Source of the DNA: Bog-159 sp963818855
GTDB taxonomy: Bacteria; Acidobacteriota; Terriglobia; Bryobacterales; Bryobacteraceae
Reading direction: 5' to 3'
Assembly (NCBI GenBank): GCA_963818855.1
Contig: CAWFUH010000006.1
Location: 682,001-746,000 of the forward strand
DNA length: 64,000 bases
Shown: one piece after another, positions 9,693 to 18,654 of the stretch
Numbering within the stretch: the first letter of the stretch is position 1
How the letters are laid out: every line of letters begins with the position of its first letter
The notes under the pieces: model-generated
Databases searched by the model: none
Told to the model about the DNA's origin: nothing
Seen by the model: only the letters and a program-made list of their open reading frames with translations
Program-made: the position numbers and the translations under genes

Positions 9693-10265
9693 ATGCATCG
9701 AGCGGGTAACATCGGCGCTATTGCTTTGGTGCTGGCTATGACGGGCGCGGCCCATCCCGCACTGGACTTCTCTCTGCGCGACACGGACGGTGTGGCACAT
9801 ACTCCCAGCGAGTGGGCGCAGGCGCACGCGGTGGTGCTGTTCTTCGTCACCACAGACTGTCCGCTGGCCAACGGATACGCGCCGGAGATGAACCGCATCG
9901 CCCAAGCGTACGCGGCGAAGGGTGTGCTGTTTTATGCCGTCCAGGGCGACACCACCATTCCCGATGAGGAAGTGCGCCGGCATGCGCGCGAATACGGATA
10001 CCGCTTTCCCGCGTTGCTCGATCCGCGCCAGGTGCTGGCGCATGATACGGGCGCCACGGTAACGCCGGAAGCGGTGGTGCTGTCCGCGGAGGGTGCGGTG
10101 CTTTATTTGGGGCGCATCGACAATCGCGTGGAGGATTTCGGCAAGGTGCGCATTTCGGCCACCGAGTTCGACCTGCGCGATGCGCTGGACGCCGTGCTTG
10201 CCGGCCGGCCGGTTCCGCGTCCGGTTACGCGCGCGCTGGGCTGCGCCATTACGAATGGGCATTAG
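9693..10265 (+). CDS. Secreted redoxin/peroxiredoxin-like protein
   Basis: A 190-residue thioredoxin-fold protein with an N-terminal hydrophobic signal (GAIALVLAMTGAA). The active-site region FFVTTDCPLANGYAPEM has a single cysteine (about C56) where thioredoxins have CxxC, followed by AYAAKGVLFYAVQ and LDPRQVLAHDTGATVTPEAVV. Members of this family are often encoded beside the cytochrome/copper protein type found 13 bases downstream, and the two are probably one operon. With only one catalytic cysteine it may act as a peroxidase or electron donor rather than a disulfide reductase. The function is inferred. Confidence 0.8.
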   Translation: MHRAGNIGAIALVLAMTGAAHPALDFSLRDTDGVAHTPSEWAQAHAVVLFFVTTDCPLANGYAPEMNRIAQAYAAKGVLFYAVQGDTTIPDEEVRRHAREYGYRFPALLDPRQVLAHDTGATVTPEAVVLSAEGAVLYLGRIDNRVEDFGKVRISATEFDLRDALDAVLAGRPVPRPVTRALGCAITNGH

Positions 10266-10278
10266 AGGAGCAACGGGC

Positions 10279-11727
10279 ATGAGAGCATCCGCGACTGTAT
10301 CTGCAATTTCGCTGATCGCACCGCTGGCATGGGCAGCGGTGCTCGGCGACACGCCTACGTTCAATAAAGATATCGCGCCGATCCTCTATCAAAACTGCGC
10401 TACCTGCCATCGTCCCGGCGAAGTCGCGCCATTTTCGCTCCTGACGTATGCGGATGCCGCCAAGAAAGCCAGCCTGCTGGCCATCGTGACCGGGAAGCAC
10501 GTGATGCCGCCGTGGAAGGCTGAGCCCGGCTACGGCTCGTTCGCGAACGAACGGCGGCTCTCTGACCAGCAGATCGCGCTGATCCAGGCGTGGGCTAAGG
10601 CCGGCGCTCCCGAAGGCGACCCCAAAAATAAACCGGTGCTCCCCACGTTTCCGAACGGTTGGGCAGCGGGCGAGCCCGACAAAGTGCTGACCATGAGCCA
10701 CAAGTTCGAAGTAGCCGCCGACGGCCCCGACCAATACCGCTGCTTCGTGCTGCCGCTCGATTCCACAGACGACGTTTACATGAGCGGCATGGAGTTTCGC
10801 CCGGGCAACCGGCGCGTGGTGCACCATGCGCTGGTGTATGTGGATTCGAGCGGTACGGCGCGCAAGCTGGCGGCCGATTCGCCGGATGGCAGCTACACCT
10901 GTTTCGGCGGTCCGAAGTTCCGGCCGGATGGCTTGCTGGGTGGTTGGGCGCCGGGTGCCACGCCGCCGCCGGCATCGGCTGAATATTCGCAACTCATTCG
11001 CAAAGGTACGGACATTGTGGTGCAGATCCACTATCATCCATCCGGCAAAGCGGAAGAGGATCAATCCGCGCTCGGGTTGAAATTTTCCGGACCGCCCACT
11101 AAGGGCCGCACGGGCATCATCCTTTCCTTCCGGCGCATCGATATTCCTGCCGGAGATGCGCACTACGTGGTGAAAACGGGTGTGACGCTGCCGCGCGACG
11201 TGGACGTATTTGGCATCACGCCGCACGCGCACTACCTGGGGAAAGATATGAAGGTGAATGCGGTGCTGCCGGATGGAACGGTCCAGCATCTCATCTGGAT
11301 CAAAGACTGGGATTTCAATTGGCAGGGCCAGTATCGTTACAAAGCACCGATGCATCTTCCGCAGGGCACGCGCATCGAGCTTGAATATGTTTACGACAAT
11401 TCGGAAGGCAATCCACACAACCCTTCGCATCCGCCCGTGCCGGTGACTTGGGGGGAAGAAACCAAGAACGAGATGGCTGTTCTGTTTCTGAGTGTGGCTC
11501 TGCCATCCCCTGCCGACGTACCGGCTTTCCGGCGCGAAATGCGCACCGCGTACATGGAATCATTCTTGGCTGAAGGCAACGGCATCGCCGACCTGCCGCC
11601 GGGCATTCCCAAGGGCGAGTTGGAAATGCTGAAACGCATGTTCCAGGCGTTCGATAAGGATGGCGACGGCAAGCTGGATGCGAGTGAGCGGGCCGCGCTG
11701 ATGGACTACCTGCGCCATGCGCATTAG
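10279..11727 (+). CDS. Secreted heme c and copper type II monooxygenase-like protein with EF-hand
   Basis: A 482-residue exported protein with a signal peptide ending near residue 19. It has a heme motif CATCH (C40, C43, H44), then a region resembling peptidylglycine/dopamine monooxygenase copper sites: RRVVHHALVYV (H182, H183), VVQIHYHPSG (H251, H253), TPHAHYLGKDM (H316, H318) and a methionine in KNEMAVLFL (about M399). An EF-hand loop, FDKDGDGKLDASE, lies near the C-terminus. ATG 10279 follows GAGGAG and a signal peptide, so the longer frame is rejected. The order of histidine pairs and the methionine match CuA and CuB ligands of PHM-type enzymes. The substrate is unknown; the adjacent redoxin may be a partner. 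Confidence 0.82.
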   Translation: MRASATVSAISLIAPLAWAAVLGDTPTFNKDIAPILYQNCATCHRPGEVAPFSLLTYADAAKKASLLAIVTGKHVMPPWKAEPGYGSFANERRLSDQQIALIQAWAKAGAPEGDPKNKPVLPTFPNGWAAGEPDKVLTMSHKFEVAADGPDQYRCFVLPLDSTDDVYMSGMEFRPGNRRVVHHALVYVDSSGTARKLAADSPDGSYTCFGGPKFRPDGLLGGWAPGATPPPASAEYSQLIRKGTDIVVQIHYHPSGKAEEDQSALGLKFSGPPTKGRTGIILSFRRIDIPAGDAHYVVKTGVTLPRDVDVFGITPHAHYLGKDMKVNAVLPDGTVQHLIWIKDWDFNWQGQYRYKAPMHLPQGTRIELEYVYDNSEGNPHNPSHPPVPVTWGEETKNEMAVLFLSVALPSPADVPAFRREMRTAYMESFLAEGNGIADLPPGIPKGELEMLKRMFQAFDKDGDGKLDASERAALMDYLRHAH

Positions 11728-11747
11728 AAAGTTGTCTATAGAAATAG

Positions 11748-11775
11748 TTGACTAATTTGAGTACTGTGCTACGAT
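11748..11775 (+). promoter_or_regulatory. Promoter candidate for the alpha/beta hydrolase gene
   Basis: TTGACT at 11748-11753 and TACGAT at 11770-11775 are spaced by 16 bases, upstream of a GTG start at 11809. Fit to the housekeeping consensus is moderate. Confidence 0.45.
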
Positions 11776-11808
11776 TCTAGACGGCGAACATAGAGGGGAT
11801 CGGGCATA

Positions 11809-12678
11809 GTGCCAAAGGTCGAGGCAAACGGCATCCACCTGCACTACATCACAATCGGCGCCGGACCGGATGTGGTCATGCTGCACGGCTTCCTGGGGAA
11901 CCTGGCGATCTGGCACCTTTACATGGCGCCCATCCTGCGCCGCGAGTATCGCGTCACCACTTACGACCTGCGCGGCCACGGCTATAGCGACGTCACTCCG
12001 TCCGGGTACACGGCCGCCAACATGGCCGAAGATCTGCGCGGCTTGCTGGACGCCCTGGGGATCCATCGGCCCATACTGGTGGGCCACAGCTTCGGCGCCG
12101 ACATTGCCATGTACTTCAGCCTGCTCTACCCCGAGCGCGTATCCAAGCTGCTCGCGCTGGAACCCGGCCTGGCGGCGCTGGTGCATCTGCGCAACGACAG
12201 AGACTGGATCGGCTGGGCCGCCTGGGTGGCAAAGCTGGAAGAAGTAGGCATCCAGGTGCCCGAGGACAAGCGCACGGATGCCGAATACTTATTGCAACTG
12301 AGCCTGGAGACGCCCAAATTCTACGGCCCGGCGCGCGGCCTGCCGCGCAATCGCGAGCCGCTGTTGCACCTGATCCGCAATACGACTCTGCTGAAGGATT
12401 ACGAAGATGTCGGCGCCATGACCCTGGATGCGGTGCGCACCATCCGCACTCCCACGCTGCTAGTCTACGGCCGCAATTCGCACTTCATCAGTTCGTATGA
12501 CTTCCTGCACGAAGCGCTGCCGAACTGCAAGCCCGTACTGCTGCCGGGCGGCGAGCATTTCGGTCCGCTGGAACAGCCCGAGTTGCTGACCGATCAGATT
12601 CTGAGCTTCCTGCGCGATTCCTGTCCGCTCACCAAGCCTGTTAAGCCGACGCCGAGGACGAATTCAGACGGTAGGTGA
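11809..12678 (+). CDS. Alpha/beta hydrolase
   Basis: A 289-residue soluble alpha/beta-hydrolase of the epoxide hydrolase/haloperoxidase type. The oxyanion region is VVMLHGFLGNLAIWH, the nucleophile elbow is VGHSFGAD and the histidine is in LPGGEHFGPLEQPE. The acid is probably in the segment after LLVYGRNSHF, though no clear aspartate sits at the usual place. The start is GTG 11809 with GAGGGGAT upstream. No substrate can be assigned. It stands alone behind its own promoter candidate. Confidence 0.85.
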   Translation: MPKVEANGIHLHYITIGAGPDVVMLHGFLGNLAIWHLYMAPILRREYRVTTYDLRGHGYSDVTPSGYTAANMAEDLRGLLDALGIHRPILVGHSFGADIAMYFSLLYPERVSKLLALEPGLAALVHLRNDRDWIGWAAWVAKLEEVGIQVPEDKRTDAEYLLQLSLETPKFYGPARGLPRNREPLLHLIRNTTLLKDYEDVGAMTLDAVRTIRTPTLLVYGRNSHFISSYDFLHEALPNCKPVLLPGGEHFGPLEQPELLTDQILSFLRDSCPLTKPVKPTPRTNSDGR

Positions 12679-12839
12679 AGCAGCGCAGTTGGCAGGCCGT
12701 CCCGCAGCACCGCCAGGCTGGAACAGCGATGCCGGGATCGGTTGCCAGATTGCAAAATGGGAGGCAGAGAGGAAACCGAGGAGGCGAGAACAGCTCCATC
12801 CGCGGTGCAGCCACACACGCGCCATGCTCCAGCGGCTCT

Positions 12840-13046
12840 TCACCGTTGCAGGCGGGACCCATCACCTCCGCCGCCTCGTCTCGAGAATGTGCTCTTTTCA
12901 ATCGACGATGCCGCTATCGGGGTGGCCTCAGGTGCGACCGGCCGCGTATCTCCGCCGCGTTTGAAGGCGTGCTTGTTGCGGTAATGATCCACCAGAATGT
13001 AGCGCATCAAATTGGACGCCGGTCCGAAGAAGTGCGCACGGTCCTG
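12840..13046 (-). pseudogene. Remnant of an ECF-type RNA polymerase sigma factor
   Basis: Translated on the minus strand, the stretch around 12920-13043 reads RAHFFGPASNLMRYILVDHY followed by RNKHAFKRGGDTRP. That is the conserved core of the planctomycete/acidobacterial ECF-like sigma factors (RAHFF...LMR.ILVD...AAKRGG). An in-frame TAG at 13047-13049 precedes it, the sigma-4 helix-turn-helix is missing and the frame ends at 12840. There is no start codon. The rest of the 12679-13221 gap shows no other gene. Confidence 0.65.
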
Positions 13047-13221
13047 CTATGCGACACAGTTCTGCCATGCAAGTAGTTTTTGCGGATGTTGGGCGCCGCG
13101 TCTTCCATTTGAAAACCGTCACGTAGTTTAGCGTGTGCATCGAGGGCAATACGCCACGCTGCCGGGCGGCTCCCCGTCCGCTTTCGACTGTTACCCGCTG
13201 ATATAGTAAGCACTACTCGCG

Positions 13222-14544
13222 ATGAACCAACTTCCGCGCCGGCTGGGTCTACTGGACGCCTCTCTGATCGTTATCGGGATAGTGATCGGGGCGGGCATTT
13301 TCCTGATCCCCAATATTATTGCGCGCAGCCTGCCGTCGGCCCCGGCCATACTGGCGGTCTGGATCGCGGCGGGGGTTTTGTCGTACTTCGGAGGGCTGGC
13401 GTACGCGGAACTGGGCGCCATGATGCCGGAAACCGGCGGCCAGTACGTCTATCTGCGCGAAGCCTTTGGGCCGGGTTGCGCGTTTCTGTCCGGTTGGATC
13501 TTCCTCCTCGCAGTGATTCCAGGCAGTATGGCATTTCTGGCGGTGAGCTTCTCGATTTACCTTCGTCATTTCGTCCGCTTATCGCCCGCGGCTGGCGGGG
13601 CAGTTTCCGTGGCACTGATGGCCGCGCTCACGGCCGCCAATTATATCGGCGTCAAGCCCGGCGCCTGGATACAGCGCATCTTCACGACGCTGAAGATCGC
13701 CGGTCTGCTGTTGTTAATCGGCGCAGCGATCGTAGCGCCGCATGCGGACAGACGTATGGCTGTGCCAGCGCCGCCGGTTTCCTATCACGGCATCGGATTG
13801 GCGCTGACCGCCTGCCTGCTGGCCTACAACGGTTGGAGCTACGTCAGCTTCGTGGCGGGCGAGATCAAAGACCCGCGGCGCAATCTGCCGCGGGCCATGA
13901 TGCTCGGAATGGCCGGGGTAATGGCGCTATATTTGGGCGCGAACATTGCCTACCTCAACGTGCTCAGCGTACCGGAAATCGCCGCTACCGAACGCGTGGG
14001 CGCGGCGGTGGCGGCTCGCACCATGGGTCCGGCCGGCGCGACGGTGCTATCCGTGGTGGTGCTGCTATCGATCGTCGGGGCCATCAACGGCAATATCCTG
14101 ACGGGCGCGCGTATTCCTTTTGCCCAGGCGCGCGACGGCCTTTTTTTCGCGCGTTTCGGACGCGTGCATCCGCGCTTTGAAACGCCGGCGTTCGCTATCG
14201 TGGCGCAAACTGCCTGGACCATCGTGCTGGTGATTACCGGCTCATACGAGACGCTGTTTGCCTACACTATGCTTTCGTCATGGATCGTGTACACGCTCGG
14301 CGTAGCCGCGGTGTGGGTCCTGCGGCGCAAATCGCCGGCCGCGCCGCGTCCATACAAGATGTGGGGATACCCGTACACCATGTGGGCATTTCTGATCGTC
14401 TCGGTATGGTACATGGTGGATGCCATGGTGAACCAGCCGAAGCCGTCGCTGATGGCGGGCGCGGTTTGCGCGGCGGGCATTCCGTTTTATCTTTACTGGC
14501 GGACCCGCGCGCGCGCCGCGGTTACCGTTTCAGAGCCAATGTGA
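13222..14544 (+). CDS. APC-superfamily amino-acid permease
   Basis: A 440-residue integral membrane protein with about 12 hydrophobic helices. It opens with the family motif LGLLDASLIVIGIVIGAGIF and continues with AYAELGAMMPETGGQYVYLR and GWSYVSFVAGEIKDPRRNLP, typical of the LAT/AAT branch of cationic or neutral amino-acid transporters. The C-terminal part has the usual paired helices. Its 3' end overlaps the convergent O-methyltransferase gene by 23 bases. A TATAGT at 13202 lies near the start. The substrate is unknown. Confidence 0.9.
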   Translation: MNQLPRRLGLLDASLIVIGIVIGAGIFLIPNIIARSLPSAPAILAVWIAAGVLSYFGGLAYAELGAMMPETGGQYVYLREAFGPGCAFLSGWIFLLAVIPGSMAFLAVSFSIYLRHFVRLSPAAGGAVSVALMAALTAANYIGVKPGAWIQRIFTTLKIAGLLLLIGAAIVAPHADRRMAVPAPPVSYHGIGLALTACLLAYNGWSYVSFVAGEIKDPRRNLPRAMMLGMAGVMALYLGANIAYLNVLSVPEIAATERVGAAVAARTMGPAGATVLSVVVLLSIVGAINGNILTGARIPFAQARDGLFFARFGRVHPRFETPAFAIVAQTAWTIVLVITGSYETLFAYTMLSSWIVYTLGVAAVWVLRRKSPAAPRPYKMWGYPYTMWAFLIVSVWYMVDAMVNQPKPSLMAGAVCAAGIPFYLYWRTRARAAVTVSEPM

Positions 14545-15184
14545 AGCCATCGCCGATGGGCACGAGGCTGAGCCACACACGCTGGTCGATGTGCAGCCAG
14601 GCATTGAAGTCCCGGATGGCCAGGGTATCTGGTTCCTGGTTGGTGGGGTCGATGACGGTGCCCCGCCGCAGCACGTTGTCGAAGACGGCCAGACCGCCGG
14701 GCCGCAGCAGCTTCAGGGACCGCTCAAAATAGCGCTGGTAGCCTTCTTTATCGGCGTCCACGAAGGCGAAGTCGAAGGTCTCGGCGGCGCCGTCGGCCAG
14801 CAAAGCGTCCAGGGTTTCGATGGCGGGTGCGATGCGCAGCTCGATTTTGTGCTGGATTTGCGCTTCGCGCCAGTATCGCTCGGCGACGGCCGTGGATTCC
14901 GCATCCACGTCGCAGGCGACCAGGCGGCCATCGGACGGCATCGCCAGTGCGATGTGCAGGGAGCTGAAACCGGTGTACACGCCGACTTCGATCGCCCGCC
15001 GGGCGCTTACGAGGCGGACCAGCATGCCGAGGAACTGGCCTTGCTCCGGCGATAACTGCATCATGGCATCGGGACGCAGGGCGGTCTCTTCGCGCAGGCG
15101 GGTTAATAAGTCCGGCTCGCGCAGAGAAGCGCCCCGGATGTAGTCGGCTAATTCGGGAGTGATGGGTGTTTGCAGGTTTGACAT
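14522..15184 (-). CDS. SAM-dependent O-methyltransferase (caffeoyl-CoA OMT type)
   Basis: A 220-residue class I methyltransferase of the cation-dependent catechol/caffeoyl-CoA O-methyltransferase family. Motif I is AIEVGVYTGFSSLHIAL, the acidic SAM contact is VACDVDAEST, and the metal-site region FDFAFVDADKEGYQRYFE is followed by LLRPGGLAVFDNVLRRG. It transfers a methyl group to a hydroxyl of a small aromatic, substrate unknown. The stop of the downstream PIG-L gene's neighbour frame abuts here: this gene starts one base before the end of the PIG-L gene, so they are co-directional and probably co-transcribed. Confidence 0.9.
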   Translation of the reverse strand: MSNLQTPITPELADYIRGASLREPDLLTRLREETALRPDAMMQLSPEQGQFLGMLVRLVSARRAIEVGVYTGFSSLHIALAMPSDGRLVACDVDAESTAVAERYWREAQIQHKIELRIAPAIETLDALLADGAAETFDFAFVDADKEGYQRYFERSLKLLRPGGLAVFDNVLRRGTVIDPTNQEPDTLAIRDFNAWLHIDQRVWLSLVPIGDGFTLALKR

Positions 15185-17674
15185 TCACTTGGCGCTCAGC
15201 ATGTTTGCGAACAAACGATAGCCGCCGGGAACCCCGGCCGGTAACTCGCGGAACCAGGAATAGCCGCTGAAGATGTAGATCCCCTTGCCGTAGCGCGCGT
15301 AAAGCATCCCGCCTGCCAGCGGTTTCTCACCCGGGTCATGCGATTCGAGCACCGTTTGATAGTGCGGGTCCCACTCGGAGGCGAAGTAGAGACCGCGTTC
15401 CTGTATCCATCCTTCGAAATCCTTGGATGTAATCTCGTTGGGCTTGCTCAGCAGTGGATTGCTGAGATTGGTGAACGCCACCGGCGCTTCTTCCACGGTG
15501 ACGCGATCGTGTCCGATTTTGAAGGGATATGGCCCCATGGGCACCAGGTTGCCGTCCGTCACGTTGTATTGATCGATCAGCGTGCCCCCGTTGTGCACGT
15601 AATCGAGCAGACGCGGCAGATTCACGCGCAGATCGGCGCGCGTGTTATAGGCGCGGACACCGGTCACGATGGCGTCGAATCCGGAAAGGTCGCGCTGCTC
15701 CAGGTCGGACGCGGTGAGCAGCGTCACTTCGCAGCCGAGCTGGCGGATGGCGTCGGGCATTTCGTCGCCGGCGCCCATCACGTAGCCGATCTTGTGGGCT
15801 GTGACGCGCACATCGGCGCGCACAAGTTTTATCACCGCCGGCGGGAACACCGTTAGTGGCGGCAGCGGCGGATGTGAGATCACTAGCATGCCGACGCCGA
15901 TATCGCGGCCGGCTACCTGCGCGGTGGCGCGAAGCTGCGCTGGTGGATCGGGGCCCGGTGCGGGCTTGATCTCGAAATTCAGCGGCTGCTGCTGGCCGGC
16001 CTGCGCCTGGTCGAACGGCCGCGAGAGGGGATCGGCGCTCCAACCGGCGTCTAATGCCAGGCGCACGTCTCCGGCGGCCTTGGGTACATCCGCGCGCACC
16101 TCCATCTCCACCTTGCGCGCGTCGCCATTAGGGAATAGCACGACATCCTGCGGCAGATTGAGCGCTACCGGCGGCACTACGGTCAGTGCGCGGGTTTGCT
16201 CGCCATCCACGCGATCGATAAACCGGTGCCGCACCGGCCGCACCACATCGAAGGCCACACCGTCCGCGTCCAGGCTGAAGCGCAGATTGAGCAGCGGCGG
16301 ATCTTCGGGCACGCCGATCAGGCGCTGGTCGGGGATCGTATAAGTGTCGCCCTGTTTCGGCTCGCGCAACCAGAACGGCTGCGAGTACGGTTGATCGGCC
16401 GGCACGGTGAACTTCAACTGCGCATTCACCGGCTGATTCGACCCGAGCGCGGCGTGATGCGCATCGGTGCGCGAGTCGCTGCCCATGCCCTCCAGGGTGA
16501 GGCTGTCGAGCGCCAGCGGGAGTGGCGAACGGTTCAAGACCGTATAACTGACGTCGCCGGTGGCGCCGGGCACGATGTCGTAATCGGCCGCGTTCGCGTC
16601 CAGCCACAGCCCGGCGCACAGGGCGATCGCCTCATTCAATTCGGCCAGCTTTTCGCGGGCCCATGGATCCGGCAGCGCGGCGATCAGCGGATGAGCTTTA
16701 AGCAGCAGCGGGATGGTGCGCTCCGGATGATCGGGCGCGAACGTGCGCACTGCCTCGGCTAAAATCCGGCCGATCCCGGCCCCGCCGGGGACACGCTCCC
16801 AGGTGGTGTCGATGCCGTCGAAGGCGTCGTGCGCCGGAGGATCGCCCGCTACCGGAACCAAATATTGCTTCGACGGTCCGGGCCGCTGCGACGCACCCAT
16901 CCCCTGGCTGCGATGCATGCTGCGGCTCATACCGGCGATCTGGTTGTATGACACACCCAGTATCGGATTGAAGGCGCCGGTATCCACCTCGATGCGGCCG
17001 GGCGTAGCGGCGGCTTCCTTCTCCATGTCGCGCGTGAAGCTGAAGGAGTTGAACAACAGGCGTCGCGCCTGCCACGGCTCGACGAACTTCAGTTGCTCGG
17101 GAAAGCGGCTAGGGTCGGCTGCCGCAGAAAACGCCTCTTTGCCCACAATGGCCGAGACCTGGTGCTGACCGTGCCCATCCTTAGGCGTGCCGGAGAAACG
17201 CAGAATTACCACGTCCGGACGGAAGCGGCGGATGATCCAGACGACGTCGGACAGGATGCGCTCGTGGCCCCATTTGGCGAACGTCTCTTCGGGCGTTTTC
17301 GTGTATCCGAAGTCGATGGCGCGGGTGAAGAACTGCTGGGCGCCATCGATCTGGCGGGCTGCCAGCAATTCCTGCGAACGAATCAACCCCAACAGGTCGC
17401 CTTGCTCGGCACCGATCAGATTTTGGCCGCCTTCGCCGCGCGTGAGTGATAAATAGCCCGTGCGCATGTGGCGGCCGCGCGCATAATAGGCCAGGATGGC
17501 GGTATTCTCGTCATCTGGGTGGGCGGCGATCATGAGCACGCTGCCCAGCACGGTCAGCTTTTCGAGGGACTGTTCGATGGCCGGCGTACCGGAAAACGGA
17601 GCTTCGGCGGCAGCGGCTACGGTCAGAAACGCGCAGAGAAGCGACGCGAGGAACTTGGCTGAACGAGTGCGCAT
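15185..17674 (-). CDS. Secreted PIG-L family deacetylase with large C-terminal extension
   Basis: An 829-residue exported protein. A signal peptide (LASLLCAFLTVAAAAEA) precedes a PIG-L/MshB-like zinc deacetylase domain with MIAAHPDDENTAILAYYARG and GHGQHQVSA as metal ligands. The region beyond about residue 330 is beta-rich and ends in a glutamine-amidotransferase-like fold segment (FDAIVTGVRAYNTR, NGGTLIDQYNVTDG). Acidobacterial PIG-L proteins of this size are common; they presumably remove acetyl groups from N-acetylglucosamine-type sugars outside the cell. The open frame continues to 18685, but that part is antisense to the patatin gene. ATG 17674 is chosen for the signal peptide; a GTG just upstream is possible. 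Confidence 0.85.
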   Translation of the reverse strand: MRTRSAKFLASLLCAFLTVAAAAEAPFSGTPAIEQSLEKLTVLGSVLMIAAHPDDENTAILAYYARGRHMRTGYLSLTRGEGGQNLIGAEQGDLLGLIRSQELLAARQIDGAQQFFTRAIDFGYTKTPEETFAKWGHERILSDVVWIIRRFRPDVVILRFSGTPKDGHGQHQVSAIVGKEAFSAAADPSRFPEQLKFVEPWQARRLLFNSFSFTRDMEKEAAATPGRIEVDTGAFNPILGVSYNQIAGMSRSMHRSQGMGASQRPGPSKQYLVPVAGDPPAHDAFDGIDTTWERVPGGAGIGRILAEAVRTFAPDHPERTIPLLLKAHPLIAALPDPWAREKLAELNEAIALCAGLWLDANAADYDIVPGATGDVSYTVLNRSPLPLALDSLTLEGMGSDSRTDAHHAALGSNQPVNAQLKFTVPADQPYSQPFWLREPKQGDTYTIPDQRLIGVPEDPPLLNLRFSLDADGVAFDVVRPVRHRFIDRVDGEQTRALTVVPPVALNLPQDVVLFPNGDARKVEMEVRADVPKAAGDVRLALDAGWSADPLSRPFDQAQAGQQQPLNFEIKPAPGPDPPAQLRATAQVAGRDIGVGMLVISHPPLPPLTVFPPAVIKLVRADVRVTAHKIGYVMGAGDEMPDAIRQLGCEVTLLTASDLEQRDLSGFDAIVTGVRAYNTRADLRVNLPRLLDYVHNGGTLIDQYNVTDGNLVPMGPYPFKIGHDRVTVEEAPVAFTNLSNPLLSKPNEITSKDFEGWIQERGLYFASEWDPHYQTVLESHDPGEKPLAGGMLYARYGKGIYIFSGYSWFRELPAGVPGGYRLFANMLSAK

Positions 17675-17719
17675 CCAAGACAATGGTAGTGCATCCACGA
17701 GGATGCCGAGGAGCGACCT

Positions 17720-18646
17720 TTGAAAATCGAGTGGGGCAGTTGGAAAACTGCTTTGGGGCGCCGGCCCCGGGCGGCGGTGGAAGTTTTCGAGACAGCCGTT
17801 CCGGCTCCCCCGCGTCTGGGGTTGGCGCTCGGCGGAGGGTTCGCACGGGGGCTGGCGCACATCGGCGTGCTCAGCGTGCTCGATGCGAATCACATTCCCG
17901 TCGATTGCATCACCGGCGTGAGCGCGGGCGCTATCGTGGCCGCCGCGTACGCCAGCGGCGCCAAGCCCGCCGAGATCGCCGCCGCCGGCAGTGCCATGCG
18001 GTTCACGGATGTGGCGCGGTGGACCGTTGCGCGCATGGGAATCGCCGCCAGCGAACGCATGGAGCGGTTCCTGCGCAAATTGCTCAAGTGCTACTGCTTC
18101 GAACAAATGCGCATCCCGCTGGGTGTGGTGGCTACCGACGTGGTCACCGGGGAAGGCGTCATTTTCCGCGACCGGGGGGATGTGGTGCTGCCGATCCGCG
18201 CCAGTTGCTCGTATCCCGGTTTGTTCCAGCCGGTACCGTGTGGCGGCCGGCTGCTCGTGGATGGCGCCATCAGCATGGAAGTGCCGGCGCTGCTGGCGCG
18301 GCTGCTGGGGGCCTCGCACGTCATCTCGCTGCACCTGCCCATGCAAGGCGCCGCGGCCATGCCCACGAACATGTTCCATGTAATTAATCGATGCTTTCAA
18401 ATCCTGCACAGTCGCACGGAAACCACCTGGCGGCAGCACTCCGACCTGGTGATCGAGCCGGATGTGCGCGGCATGGAGTGGGACGCGTTCGATAGCGCTG
18501 CGCAACTGGTGAAGGCCGGAGAGGAAGCCGCAAGGCTGGCTCTGCCGCGCATTCGCGCTTGGCTCGAAGCGGGGCAGGGTGAGGCTCGCCAGATGGAACC
18601 CGCTGTCGTGGAACCGGCCGCGAAATCGGTTCTTCCGGTGCGGTAG
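17720..18646 (+). CDS. Patatin-like phospholipase (RssA type)
   Basis: A 308-residue lipid acyl hydrolase. It has the oxyanion loop LALGGGFARGLAHIGVL, the nucleophile GVSAGA (about S68) and the catalytic aspartate in LLVDGAISME (about D181), forming the Ser-Asp dyad. The start is TTG 17720 with GAGGAG six bases before it. It diverges from the PIG-L gene; start codons are only 45 bases apart. Its last 95 codons are duplicated at 19951-20242 downstream of the next gene. Confidence 0.9.
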   Translation: MKIEWGSWKTALGRRPRAAVEVFETAVPAPPRLGLALGGGFARGLAHIGVLSVLDANHIPVDCITGVSAGAIVAAAYASGAKPAEIAAAGSAMRFTDVARWTVARMGIAASERMERFLRKLLKCYCFEQMRIPLGVVATDVVTGEGVIFRDRGDVVLPIRASCSYPGLFQPVPCGGRLLVDGAISMEVPALLARLLGASHVISLHLPMQGAAAMPTNMFHVINRCFQILHSRTETTWRQHSDLVIEPDVRGMEWDAFDSAAQLVKAGEEAARLALPRIRAWLEAGQGEARQMEPAVVEPAAKSVLPVR

Positions 18647-18654
18647 GATACAGC

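Noticed and set aside
10249..11430. 393-codon minus-strand open frame
   Set aside because: Shadow of the heme/copper protein gene; histidine/arginine-rich with no motif.
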